Positions 47,797 to 58,800 of a stretch of 64,000 nt of DNA are shown here, one piece after another. The position numbers and the translations under genes are program-made. Under the pieces are notes generated by a model that saw only the letters and a list, made by a program, of their open reading frames with translations, made no database searches and was not told the origin of the DNA. Every line of letters starts with the position of its first letter. Position 1 is the stretch's first letter. The DNA comes from Umbilicaria muhlenbergii (Eukaryota > Ascomycota > Lecanoromycetes > Umbilicariales > Umbilicariaceae): assembly GCA_000611775.1 (NCBI GenBank), contig KK106982.1, positions 2,467,343-2,531,342 of the forward strand. Reading direction: 5' to 3'.

Positions 47797-49250
47797 TCAA
47801 TGGGACATCATCTGCGTCTCGAACCTCAGCCCAGCCTTCCTCAATCTGTCAACGAATGGCTGTCCCAACATTGCAGGTGTGAGGATACCACCGCCTAGCC
47901 TTTTGGCGGTTGTATCATCACGCAGAATAACAATCGCCGCTTCAGCGAGAAACACTCCGGTAAGATAATAGCTTCCGCCTTCCCACCTCATTCTGCCGAA
48001 CGCACGTTTGGGGTTTGGTCCGTCCTGATCTGCTGTCGCAACCGATCGGAGCTCGAGTGTCTCTTTGTCAGCCGCCTCGCGTGATGGCCCTTGGCCCGGC
48101 GCAGTCACAAGCTTCTTGAGTAACCACCGCACGGGCGGTACGGTCAGTGCCAGCAAACCAAAAGCGAGGGCGCAGTGCACGGCGAAGCCGATAAAGGCAT
48201 TTCGCACCCGCATGTACTCGTTGTATTTGAAGTTTCGTCCATAGAAATCACCTCGATCGAATAAGCCCCAGCTTCGGTAGACGATTGCCTGGTTCGGGCC
48301 AGCTGTGATGGAAGTCGTCAATGTGCCCAAGTCTGGGACTGAACGAACGCCCAAGAGCTTGCTTATTAAAGGTGCTGATTGGATTGACTTTGGTGCGGCG
48401 ACGGGAGACAGAGCCCACGGGGTCGTTGATTTGGCAATATCCTTCAAGCTGTAGTGATCAAAGATACCAATGGCTGTCGCAAGTGTACCGCCTGATGGCG
48501 TGGAACTATGTGCCGATTAGATTCTAACTGAACCGTACCACTGTAGATTGCTTACTTGAATTCATGGAAAGATGTGACGACCTCCTTCGTGCCTACAGAG
48601 AACTCATCCCTGATCAATGAGACCAAGGACCATGTAAGTAAATCTGATGGTGCACTTTCAATACCAATCTGGGGTATAATCTACATTAATCATTAGCTCC
48701 ATCATAATAATGTGAACGGCCCGAGGCTTACAATTGCCCCATTGGCCTTTGCAATGTCATGGTATTTTTTGATAATCTCCATAACCCATGGGGCCTCGCC
48801 GGTACTGGAAGTAATTAGCCTTATGGTGTTTTCAAAGATGCTCAAGATGCATACACATCAAGATAGTGGGTGCCATTTCTCGCACAAGCCTCAACTACTG
48901 GAGTACTGTACAGATGATACGGCCCGACCGTGTTCAGAAGGAGCCGAGTCTTCCTTGCTAGTTTGTTTAGATCTTCGCTTGTAAGTGCAGCAGTCTCAAT
49001 TCCTGAGCACCAAGAATCAGTCCAGATACCAAGGCTAGAGTTTTTCCTCAGACGTACCTGGCTGCAGGCGATCAGAATTCAAATGCTTGAGTTCCTCCAG
49101 GACGCCTGATAGCTTCGAGGCCGATCGACCCGCAACAGCCCATCGAAGATCGGTCGGAAGATGTGTTATGATATGTTCGGCACAGAGTTTGCCAGTGTAA
49201 CCTGTGGCACCGAAAAGGACCAGCTCATATTCTCTTCCTGGTGATGTCAT
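47797..49250 (-). CDS. saccharopine-dehydrogenase-like oxidoreductase (trans-acting enoyl-reductase type)
   Basis: Membrane-associated NAD(P)-dependent reductase of 415 aa in five exons: 49058-49250, 48855-49002, 48732-48804, 48556-48680, 47797-48505 (introns 50-55 nt). The Rossmann motif LVLFGATGYTGKLCAEHI opens the protein, followed by WAVAGRSASKL and LLLNTVGPYHLYSTPVVEAC, then GTHYLDVTGEAPWV, all typical of the family that includes human SCCPDH and mycobacterial trans-acting enoyl reductases. A hydrophobic stretch near residue 290-310 (FIGFAVHCALAFGLLALTVP) suggests membrane or lipid-droplet association. The end, EGGSYYLTGVFLAEAA...GGILTPAMLGQPFVDRLRKAG, is also conserved. It is not true lysine-pathway saccharopine dehydrogenase. 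The substrate is probably a lipid (inference). Confidence 0.92.
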
Positions 49251-49612
49251 GATGTTGGAAACGATTTCCGAAGCAATTTACAGAGAGAGCGGAACGATTG
49301 ACCACGAAGTAATGACAGTGCTAGATATATAATGAGGATATATAGTGAGGATATATAGTGAGGATATATAATGAGGATATAGAAATCAGAAGGTGTTCAA
49401 TTGTACAAAAGTCAAAGGCCGGGATTGGTCTATTCCAAGTAGTTAGGGTCGAGTATGCCTGCCACGACGCTAATGCTACGAGTGCTGTAAGGCTGAGCGT
49501 TCGCCCGTGAAACCGCGCTAAAGCGGTAAGCGAGTTTCTACCCACAACGTCGATTTTGTTCAAGTCGAAGAATCTCCAAACCCATCGGTCATCTACTCAC
49601 ATCACCGACAAG
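49251..49612. promoter_or_regulatory. divergent promoter region, reductase / eL43
   Basis: 362 bp between divergent ATGs, including the A+T-rich 13-bp tandem repeat. It should hold both promoters. Confidence 0.5.
49325..49381. repeat. 13-bp tandem repeat, about 4 copies
   Basis: The unit GAGGATATATAGT (variant ...TAAT) is repeated head to tail just upstream of the reductase gene's ATG and 230 bp from the eL43 start. It is A+T-rich and lies within the shared divergent promoter, so copy number might affect transcription (inference). Confidence 0.75.
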
Positions 49613-50117
49613 ATGACGAAGCGCACCAAGAGTATGTATCGCTGTGCTGATCATCATGTGTATTCTGGATTACTGACCAAAGCTTCCAGAGGTCGGAGTG
49701 ACCGGTAAATACGGTACCAGGTATGCGACCAATGCCAATTAACGAATACGGCCTCTTTCCAGGAAACGACTCGTGATTGCTTCAGTGGACTAATCTACGT
49801 ACGTTCAGATATGGTGCCTCCCTCCGAAAGCAGGTCAAGAAGATGGAAATCACACAACACGCCCGATACACTTGCACATTCTGCGGCAAGGTCTCAGTGA
49901 AGCGACACTCTGTTGGCATTTGGCACTGCAAGTCATGTAAGAAGACTGTCGCTGGTGGTGCTTGGACTGTATCGTAAGTAAAATGGATATCTGGACTCAG
50001 CAAAAGAGACATATGCAGTGGAAGGAAGCGAGCTGATAGAATACCATCTCCAGGACACCGGCCGCTGCTGCGACACGATCAACGATTCGTCGGTTGAGGG
50101 AGATTGCGGAGGTTTAG
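49613..50117 (+). CDS. rpl43: 60S ribosomal protein eL43 (L37a/L43)
   Basis: Cytosolic large-subunit ribosomal protein of exactly 92 aa, the family length, in four exons: 49613-49631, 49690-49720, 49809-49973, 50054-50117. Sequence [20 protein letters not shown] then [19 protein letters not shown]. The zinc ribbon [24 protein letters not shown] and the end [20 protein letters not shown] are diagnostic. Four exons in 92 codons, with introns clustered near the start, is typical of fungal ribosomal protein genes. Confidence 0.98.
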
Positions 50118-51038
50118 GCGAACATCTGTGTGGTATTTCAGCTCAGGATTCAAATGGGTTCATCGATACGCTCCCCTAGGGACGATGATCGCGTCGGTAG
50201 TCGATAGCGGATTTTGCTCAAATCAATCCAAAGCTCCGTCCAAACAGACAATACCCCCTACAAATAGCGCAGCTTCCATATGAGACTTCGGTCTTCACAA
50301 GAGGCGATACGTGACATGCAACGTGAAACTATAACAACAGTGAGGAACATGGTGGTATTCTTGCAAGGAATACCATGGGATGGATCGTGAACTGGACCAC
50401 AGGATCCATCACTGCAGAAGAATGCCGTTGTGATACCTATATAGATGAGGTTGGCCTAGGAGACCTTCAGGACAACATGAGGCCATTCATGGCGTGGATC
50501 CTCGTCTTTTGAAATGCGTTCGGTTTGGTCAAGCTACCGGTCAAGGATGGACCCAAGCAAAGAGATTTGAGATCGTTGCGGACCTGCAATAGGTGATTTG
50601 CGACGATACCCTCTTTCTGGTGGATGCCTGAAGCGTCCTACGATACTGGCAGAGCCGCCTACGTCTTCAAGGTGGCACTCAATAAGTTATCGAATTCTCA
50701 CGCTTGGATGGTGAATGGAGGTTTTTCCTGGGAAATCGGAGCCGCTTTCTCCTTTTTCAGTTAAGTTTTACCACCTCCACATTCTGTCCCCTTGAACAAG
50801 TCATGGTGCACATCATGTTGCACAATCATTCGTTTTCGTTCAAGCGCTCCATGGAGAGGCGCGCGTGGATTGGCTGATCACTAGCGTCGTTCGCTTGACT
50901 GTTACAAAACTCCCCAGAAGCGTGGAGCTTACCATCTCTTCCCTTCAACCTCGAAATCACCATTATCTCCAAAACTCACCAACCTTATGACGCTACAATT
51001 TTCTCAAAATCCTCACAATTCCTTGCAAGCCCAGTATC
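50118..51038. other. intergenic eL43 to RING-PHD gene
   Basis: 921 bp with no coding sequence that I can support on either strand. It contains the eL43 3' UTR and the promoter of the RING-PHD gene. Confidence 0.5.
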
Positions 51039-52972
51039 ATGTCCGAGACCTGTATCGTCTGTTTAGGCGACCTCGGCGAAAGCGCCAACGAGCTGCCCCG
51101 CTCTATCGCCCAAGCTATCAAAGCTGAAGACGATGCTGACGGCGAATTCCCCCAAGATCTTCCCCCGTTTTCTCCTCGCGATGACAGCCACGAAAACGAT
51201 CTTATTGCCCACCTTTTACCGTGTGGGCACAACCTACATAACGATTGCCTAAAACCTTGGGTGGAACGAGCCAACAGTTGTCCTATATGCCGCCAGAGCT
51301 TCAACGAGGTTGAACTTAGCTCCAAAGTCGGAGGTAAGTCATTTAGGACTGAGGGTGTTTAAGAGAAATCGGCTAACCGATACGTGGCTGTCCAGGTCCA
51401 GTAATCTCCACCTATCCCGTGGATGACCGAACACAAGTGGCGGACATTGATCCGTCAATGCTGATCGAAGAACTCGACGATGATTCTGATTCGCAACCAT
51501 GTCCGACCTGTGGTGGAGATGATAACGAAGATGTGCTTCTACTGTGTGATGGATGCGATGTCGGATATCACACCTACTGCGTTGGTTTGGATTCAGTCCC
51601 TGTGGGTCACTGGTTCTGCGAATCATGTGCGACGCAGAGGGCCATCGAGAGCGTCTGCCCAACACGTCCTATACCACGATCCCACAACACCGCAGAACGC
51701 CGAACCCGTGGTCAGCGACGACGTTTGAGATCCCGCAATGAAACTACTTCATCCAACTGGGCTCGAGTATGGCAATCAGTTTGGGACAGACTCAACATCG
51801 ACCTCGACTTCCCGTTTGACGAAGGTCTCACCGCATCGCAAATGAGACGGGCCCAACGCAATGATGCTACACAGCGCCGTGACTTTCGCGAATGGGAAAG
51901 GAGATTTCAAGTTGCTGAGCGACAAGGTGGAACAAATAGGTTTCGTGACACTGCTTCAGCTCTCTTGGATCTTCATGCAGTGCGTGAGCGGCCTGAGCCT
52001 CCAGAGGTCGAATCTCAGGAAGAGATTCGAGCATGGAACGCTTTCGAAAAGGCAAAAGATATCCAAACACAACCAAGTCCAAGCAAGAGAAAACGGAAAT
52101 CCGCCACAACTTCACCGTCAGATGTCGTGCTACCGACCGAACCAGAGCGACGGCTGAAGAGGCCTCGGACGAGACGTGCGCAAGATCTCGCAGAGTCGTC
52201 GTCGGACGCTTCAGCGAAACCATCAACCTCAAGGCGAAGGTCTGCTGGTGCATCATCATCATCTCGCCGCTCCAAGACACCTGAGGCGAATGCCAGCACC
52301 AATTGCAGTGGTCCGAGCTTCCTCCAATCACTACTCAAAGAGGTCGAAGCATCTGCGGCCCCAGACGAGACGAAAGGCCAACGCCGTCCATCACTGCCAC
52401 TTAATGTCGGCCCTGTAGATCACTCATCTCCGCGATTCTCTTCTCCCGGGGCTTCGCCAACAACATCAAACCACCCTAGCCCGAGGGCACTCTCGAAAAC
52501 GCCTCCTCCTTTTCCATCGGCTCGCCCTGGATCACCCGCTCCGTTGACTTCTAAAGTCGAACCAATCTTCCCAGCTCCCGAATTTTCGCCATCTCGATCA
52601 CCTCCACCCGAGAAAAGTATACCACATCATACCAAGGCGGATAAACGCCAATCACGACCACTCAATGTTAACTCGAACGACTGGAGTCCGCCTCGATCAC
52701 TCGATACTTCACCAGTTCGCACCAACATGTCCTTGTCGGCCAAATCCGACGTGCAAAAGATGGTTTCCGCAGCCCTCAAACCATACTACAAGAACCAGGA
52801 GGTTTCGAAAGACCAATATACGGACATCAACAGAAACATATCGCGGATGCTGTACGAGAAAGTCGGAGACTCCGGTATCCTTGACAACGAGGCTCGCGAA
52901 GGTTGGGAAAAGGTCGCGAGTGAAGAAGTTGCGAAAGCGGTGCAGTCACTCAACTCTACTGCCAGCATATGA
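51039..52972 (+). CDS. RING-H2 and PHD finger protein (PHRF1-like)
   Basis: Nuclear-type protein of 623 aa, exons 51039-51333 and 51396-52972 (62-nt intron). An N-terminal RING finger (residues 1-90: CIVCLGDL...[15 protein letters not shown]...CPICRQSF) with a roughly 45-residue acidic insert between the first cysteine pairs is followed by a PHD finger (about 125-175: [33 protein letters not shown]). Downstream are a basic, helix-prone stretch, Arg/Lys-rich nuclear signals ([19 protein letters not shown]) and a long Ser/Pro-rich region. The C-terminal about 90 residues ([20 protein letters not shown] and [14 protein letters not shown]) form a conserved helical end, resembling the SRI-like tail of PHRF1. 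RING plus PHD in this order fits the PHRF1 family, an E3 ligase tied to transcription by the RNA polymerase II CTD (family knowledge; function here is inferred). Confidence 0.88.
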
Positions 52973-53327
52973 TGTCGGATATGAGCGATGCTAACGAAGC
53001 GTCTGGAGGAGTTGTTGGCATTGGGGCGTGGATATGGTGGTTGATCTCGCTGTAGTTATGATACCCGAGCGTAGCGTCGGTGGGGAGTTGTTCCACTTAC
53101 TGAATCGGATATCGAGTGCATATAGGGTTGAAGATGGAAATGCAAATCATTTACTCTGGATGTTATACTATGCGTTCTCATCGTGCTCTAACTTGTGCTC
53201 GTCTCGGATCAACGACGAATTGAGTATGACTACTTTGATACTATTATCACGATGCGATCGGTCCACTATCCATTCACCTTTGCAATGAACAATCAAACCC
53301 AGCACCCACAACTCATTCTCGTAAAAC
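52973..53327. other. convergent 3' region
   Basis: 355 bp between the RING-PHD gene and the first paralogue, with 3' UTR sequence on both sides and no other feature. Confidence 0.45.
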
Positions 53328-53888
53328 TTAACCCTCCGGCAAACCAGCCCATCCTACCCACCCCCTCACCCTCCCCTCCACCCCCTCCCACCAAGCACCA
53401 AACCCCCCATACCCCGCCCACAGCCCCTCCTTCTTCCACTCTTCGTAATACTCCCCCATATGCGATGCCGCTTCGTGTATCGCCCACCTGAGGTTTTCCT
53501 GTGCTACATCCCAGTAACAGATGTATTGACGGTAACGATCGAATTGAGTGGGGTTGAGGTGGTCGGACATGAATCCGGAATAGGTCGTTTGGGTGGAGGG
53601 GATCGAGAGGGAGAGGAGGGAGAAGGAGGTGCGGGCGGGGGTGGGGGAGGTGGAGGTAGGATGGTGGGGTTTGGAGGCCCCGGGGGGGTTTGTGGGGGGT
53701 GGGTTGGTCATGGGGATTGGGAAGGTCATCAGGGGGTGCAGATGGGGAAATGGGGGCTGGAATGATGGGATGGTGGGAGTAGAAGTTTGGAGTTCTGGGG
53801 ATGATGAGAAGGAGGGTGGACTTGTAGGGTTGAGGATTAGAGCGCTGGAGATGGATGGAAATTTTATATTCGCGGCAATAATAAACAT
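53328..53888 (-). CDS. hypothetical protein, paralogue A of a tandem pair
   Basis: Single-exon frame of 186 aa, ATG at 53888. The first half is Ser/Pro/Thr-rich and low in complexity. The second half has a distinct block: TYSGFMSDHLNPTQFDRYRQ, YWDVAQENLRWAIHE, MGEYYEEWKKEGLWAGYGGF, GAWWEGVEGRVRGWVGW. The same block pattern (GFM, Y/W, E-Y-W-EG, GAWW-V-V-W) recurs in the next gene on the same strand, which supports a real gene. No known domain is recognised. The Pro-rich part may be mispredicted, and the true start may be internal or in another exon. Codon composition is C-rich on the coding strand in the first half. Confidence 0.5.
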   Translation of the reverse strand: MFIIAANIKFPSISSALILNPTSPPSFSSSPELQTSTPTIPSFQPPFPHLHPLMTFPIPMTNPPPTNPPGASKPHHPTSTSPTPARTSFSLLSLSIPSTQTTYSGFMSDHLNPTQFDRYRQYICYWDVAQENLRWAIHEAASHMGEYYEEWKKEGLWAGYGGFGAWWEGVEGRVRGWVGWAGLPEG

Positions 53889-53972
53889 GTGGGCTTTGTG
53901 AACACAATGGCCTGGTGATGACTCTGTTCAAACACGTATGAGGAAGCAGATAGCAAGTACCTTATGATGATG

Positions 53973-54115
53973 AAAGCACATCAGGGATACCGAAATATCT
54001 TGATAGCAGGCATGACAGACGAAAGTAGATGACGGACACCGCGTTATCTCAGTAGCAAGCATAATTGATTGGAAGCACATCATGGACACCGCGATATCTC
54101 TACAGTAAATAGGTG
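53973..54115. repeat. 49-bp tandem repeat, about 3 copies
   Basis: Three diverged head-to-tail units start near 53974, 54023 and 54072, each containing GG(A/-)A(T/C)ACCG(A/C)G(A/-)TATCT and TAGCA(A/G)GCAT. The repeat lies between the two paralogues, upstream of paralogue A and downstream of paralogue B. Confidence 0.6.
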
Positions 54116-54188
54116 TTAGAAGTGGTCAGGCGCGGAGATACTATGTATCGATGACCGACATAGACTACGCCCGTACCATTACTAAACC

Positions 54189-55223
54189 TTACTTCCTGCC
54201 CTTGGTCTGGTCGTCAGGGTGCCTATGACTTCTTCCGTGTAAAGCTACTGTTCCATCTGATGGAGCGCCTGTCGTAGACAGATTAGAGTGGTAAGTTGCC
54301 ACATTGCCTGCAGATGGCTGGACGGCGGGTATCATGGCTGGTGCGGATTCTCTTCCTGATTGGCTTATGCGCATGGCTTGCAAATTTTCTGTTATCTCCG
54401 ATGCTGTAGACGTTGAGGAAACATGTCGTCGATGTGTTTGGGGCTGGACCACGTCTTCTGCCTCTGCATCATCTGGCTTGCGGATCGTGCCTCGGTTTGA
54501 TGGCCAGTCAGTTTGTGTGGGACCTGCGACTGGCTCTCGCTGCCCTGTTCGTGAGTTTGAAGGAGCAATGTCGCTTCTGGTCTGCTCCCTCATCCCGCCG
54601 GGTCCAAGGGTTTCGAAACGGCGCTGGAGGGACTGTGCCTTCTCTGGCGTTGATTTATTGGTGCTTTGGGACGCGGGTTTTGCTAGCTGAGCGTGGTCTT
54701 CTGCTTCTGCTTGTGCTTTCTTCGCAGCTGAGGCTGCCATTTCGTCCACCAACCACTGAGCTATCTGAGGCGCAGGGGTTCTCGGCAATTCCTGGACTTC
54801 CTGCCAGTCCGTGAGGATAGGTCTTTCCAAAGGGCGAATCTCAGAGATCCAGCTATCGACTTTTAAATCAACAGCGTCCCACCAAGCTCCGAGCCCTTCG
54901 AGAGTATCCCATAGTCTCGGCGTCCCTTCGGTTCCCCACTTATTGTATAGAGCCACCTCTTCAGCTTTTATCTTTTCCGAGTTGGCCAAGATTTTGGCTC
55001 TCTCTCGGCGCCAGCGTGTGTAATATCTGTCCCTGCTACCGCGAAAGGATGAGGCTTTGTTGTGGTGTATCATAAAGCCATGGTAAGTCATGTGAGTTGC
55101 ATGAAGGAGGTCTCGAAAGATAGCAAAGTCAAGTTTAGCTGCCTCTGGAAAGCTTGATTCAAACGAAAGAGGCTCCGCACAATGCGTCAATGGGTCATAG
55201 TTGGTAGCATTTTGGAAGTCCAT
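54189..55223 (-). CDS. hypothetical protein, paralogue B of a tandem pair
   Basis: Single-exon frame of 344 aa from ATG 55223 (the frame stays open further upstream but without ATG). Residues about 25-130 form a helical domain: SSFPEAAKLDFAIFRDLLHA, TYHGFMIHHNKASSFRGSRD, RYYTRWRRERAKILANSEKI, VALYNKWGTEGTPRLWD, GLGAWWDAVDLKVDSWI. This matches the block in the neighbouring gene at the GFM, W, Y..W..EG and GAWW positions. After residue 150 the chain is Gln/Ser/Thr-rich and disordered (RRFETLGPGGMREQ, HRRHVSSTSTAS), with no domain. I do not recognise the family; no signal peptide or membrane segment is seen. Confidence 0.65.
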   Translation of the reverse strand: MDFQNATNYDPLTHCAEPLSFESSFPEAAKLDFAIFRDLLHATHMTYHGFMIHHNKASSFRGSRDRYYTRWRRERAKILANSEKIKAEEVALYNKWGTEGTPRLWDTLEGLGAWWDAVDLKVDSWISEIRPLERPILTDWQEVQELPRTPAPQIAQWLVDEMAASAAKKAQAEAEDHAQLAKPASQSTNKSTPEKAQSLQRRFETLGPGGMREQTRSDIAPSNSRTGQREPVAGPTQTDWPSNRGTIRKPDDAEAEDVVQPQTHRRHVSSTSTASEITENLQAMRISQSGRESAPAMIPAVQPSAGNVATYHSNLSTTGAPSDGTVALHGRSHRHPDDQTKGRK

Positions 55224-55887
55224 TGTATTATCGTTCACAGTGAATAGTTGAATACGGACTAGAGGGAAGATAAGCAGGTCATACTCCGACGACGAAAGAG
55301 AAGACACCAGGGTTTATATCCTAGAGAGCATGATTGGAGGCACGTGCTTTTGTGACTCTGAACGCATCATGATACTCTACCCAAACGGGACAAACATGCA
55401 CAAGGAAGCAAGTAGCAAGCTGGGAAGAACACAGCACATATCTATGTCCCCATAAGGTCACATTGACGATACAAGGAATCAGGGTCCGCTTCGACGACGT
55501 AAACCAATAAGCTGTGTATCTTGCACCCACAGACAAAATGAACATTGCTCTCCATAGTACAACGTTGCTGGGAGGCCCTTTGGCTTACTTTGCGTAAAAG
55601 GGGCATTGTTTCATCTAACGCTATGTCTGCTCTGAAGATCAGAGTGGAAGATTGAGTTTCTGCGGGACTCAATGATCACATAGGGCTGAAAGACACGCCC
55701 CGTATTTCGCGACTCTACCTTACTTTCCGCAGCACGCGCTCAGCACTTTAAATGGTCTACACTTGGATTGACTAACACAAGCAGCCAAGATGATGAGAGA
55801 GTAGGCAGCCAGGACTCCAGAATGCTCGTCAACCAGCAGTAATACCCGACATTCAATCGCGCATCCCCTGGTCCCCTGAAATCCACA
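55224..55887. promoter_or_regulatory. divergent region, paralogue B / pds5
   Basis: 664 bp between divergent starts, holding both promoters. Around 55400 the sequence ACAAGGAAGCAAGTAGCAAG resembles TGAGGAAGCAGATAGCAAG at 53939, upstream of paralogue A, so the duplication may have included the upstream DNA. Confidence 0.5.
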
Positions 55888-58800
55888 ATGCCCGCGAGAA
55901 CTCGCCCCGCAGCGTCAACAGTGACAGAAGTCATGGGGCCAGAGGAGCCGGAGCACCACGTACCCGGCCTGCAATTCAACGAACCATTGTCATGGCGTGC
56001 CGGAAAGCCCATTGCTGTCGCGGACCTGTTGCGAAGGTTGCAGGCTCTGTCGATGGAGATGCGAGACATGGAGCAGGAGGAGAATGAGAGGGAATCCTTT
56101 ACCCCAGTCGCAAAGGAGCTCGCAAGTCCGAATCTGTTGGCGCATAAAGACAAAGGTGTCAAGGCATGGACGGCGTGCTGTCTGGTGGATATATTACGGT
56201 TGTGTGCGCCAGACGCGCCATACACAGGGCAGCAATTGAGGGCAAGTGGTAGAGGTCAGGAGTTATAGTCAGCTACGGAGACTAATAGCTATATAGGACA
56301 TCTTCACAATGCTGATCACCTCGATCTTTCCGGCTCTGTCCGACCCCTCGAATGCATACAATAACCAGCACATGTATGTTCTGCAATCACTGGCGCAGGT
56401 TAAGAGCATTGTCCTCCTGACGGATATCCCCTCCTCCGAGTCTTTGACACTCCATCTTTTCACCTCTTTCTTCGACATTCTCTCTGGCTCGTCCAAGGCT
56501 TCCACGGGAGAACAGTTGGGAAAGAATGTGGAGTTCAATATGACCCAAATCTTAGTGATCATGGTGGACGAGTCGACGAACCTACCGTCCGAGGTGGTCG
56601 ACATTATTGTTGCGCAGTTTCTACGAACGGATCCTCGAGCAGTCGGTGCGATTGGAGGCAAGAATAAGAAAAATGGTGCTACATCTACACTCGACGAAAA
56701 GCAATCAACCCTGGTACTAAAGGAGCTGCCACCAGCGTACAACATGGCAAAGACGATATGCAACACTTGCCCCGAGAAAATGGCGCGATATGTCAGTCAG
56801 TACTTCAACGATGTTATACTAGATGCTTCAGCGTCCTCGACGGGAAACGGTGTGCCCAAGGATCGTTCACATCGAAGAAAGAGCGATGACCTAGACGAAT
56901 CGGACGATGACATTCCTAGTGGACCGACGGAGGAGGACTTGAAAGAGCTCAATAAGGCACATCGGTTGCTCCGAGAACTGTGGCGAGCTTCTCCTGCAGT
57001 ACTCCAGAACGTAATACCACAGCTTGAGGCGGAATTGTCGGCAGAGAATGTCCAGTTGCGCTTGTTGGCCACGCAAACTCTTGGTGATATCGTATCCGGA
57101 ATAGGAGCAGCAGGTCCACCACCACCTCCGACAATGGACCCAGCGGCGTATCCATCTATCTCTCTATCATCTCCTATAGAGACATCATCGTCCCAGAACC
57201 TCTTGACAACACCTTCTTCTCCTCAGCCTTTCCCACAAGCACATCCTCAAGCATACTCACACTTCCTTGGCAGAAGACAAGACAAGTCGTCTCTGATCAG
57301 ATCTGCATGGACGACCGGAATCGGACACATTCTTAGCACTTCTGCTGGAGGCGTTGGCCTGAGCCAACATGACGAGCAACGACTGGTCAGCGACCTCGCG
57401 CGGATGTTGGGGGACGCGGACGAAAAAGTACGAATCGCTGCTGTGAAAGCAGTAGGTAACTTCAGCTTTAGGGATGTAATACAGAAACTCGGGTCAGTCG
57501 GTGGTGTCACGACAACCGGTTCCGTGTTGGCAACCTTAGCTGAGAGAGTACGAGATCGCAAGCACCCTGTCCGCGTGGAGGCGATGAGAGTTCTGGCTCG
57601 TATATGGGGTGTAGCTGCTGGGGAGATTGCTGCAGGTGATGAGCAGGTCCTCTCCATTATCGGTGCTGCTCCTTCTAAGATACTCGATACGTTCTACGCC
57701 AACGACATGGAGATCAATGTTCTCCTTGATCACGTTTCTTTTGAACTTCTGCTACCTCTAAGCTACCCACCAATCAAAACTAAAGCTGCAAAAGCTTCCG
57801 GAGGTAATTCGCAGAGGGTCAAGGACAGCCAGACGAACGGAGATGGCGACTCTGAAAGCGCAGATCCAGATAAAATTCGAACAGAGAGGATTCTAATGCT
57901 TGTCAAGCACCTGGACGAGAAGGCGAAAAAGGTATTCTTCGCAGTGCAATCGAGGCAGGTGACGCTCGCGAAGATCATGACTGCGTATTTACAGCGCTGT
58001 GAGGATTACAACGTAAGTCAAGTCGCACTACCGCAATATGGGGTTTGACTAACCAGGCATAGGGTGGCGTGATGGATGAGAATGAAAAACAGATTAAGGA
58101 TCACTTGACACGGCTGATTGATAGTCTATCCAAGATCCTCCCAGATCCATCACGAGTCTCGTCAGATCTCTGGAAGTTTGCAAAGATGCATGACCGTCGT
58201 AGCTATCAGCTCATACGCTTCTGCATGACGCCCGAAAGTGACTATCGTACTGTATACAAGGCCATTGTACGTTTTCAACAAATCTATCCATCGAAGTAGC
58301 TAACACCTTACAGAAAGAGTTTACTAAACGGGTAGAAACAGCACCTAATGCTCCTGCGGGGCTTTTGGATACTCTCATACCGCTATTGTATCGAACAAGC
58401 ATTATCGTCTACAACAAAAGCCACGTTCCTGCCATTATGGAGTATTCAAGGACCGATGAGAAAGGCTTGGCCAGTACCGCTCATGAGATACTTAAAGAGA
58501 TTTCTTCTCGTACACCTGAAGTACTTAAAGCACACGTTCAGGAAATCTGCAGGATTCTCCAAGAACAGGCCCCTACTAATAAGAAGCCGAACGACGCCGG
58601 TGCTGTGGACGATCTGAAAGCATGTGCCGCCTTCGCCCAGAAGTTTGCAAAGGAAATCCCACAGGACCGCAAGTTTGTGCAAGCAATGACTAGCTTTGCT
58701 CTTCATGGAACACCGCCAGAAGCAGCAAAGTACGCGGTATCAATCATGATGGCCACATCGGATAAAAAAGAACTACTTGCTAGAGACCTTGTCACCAAGA

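Noticed and set aside
55740-56225. 161-codon minus-strand open frame
   Set aside because: Overlaps the conserved first exon of pds5 in antisense and has no recognised domain.
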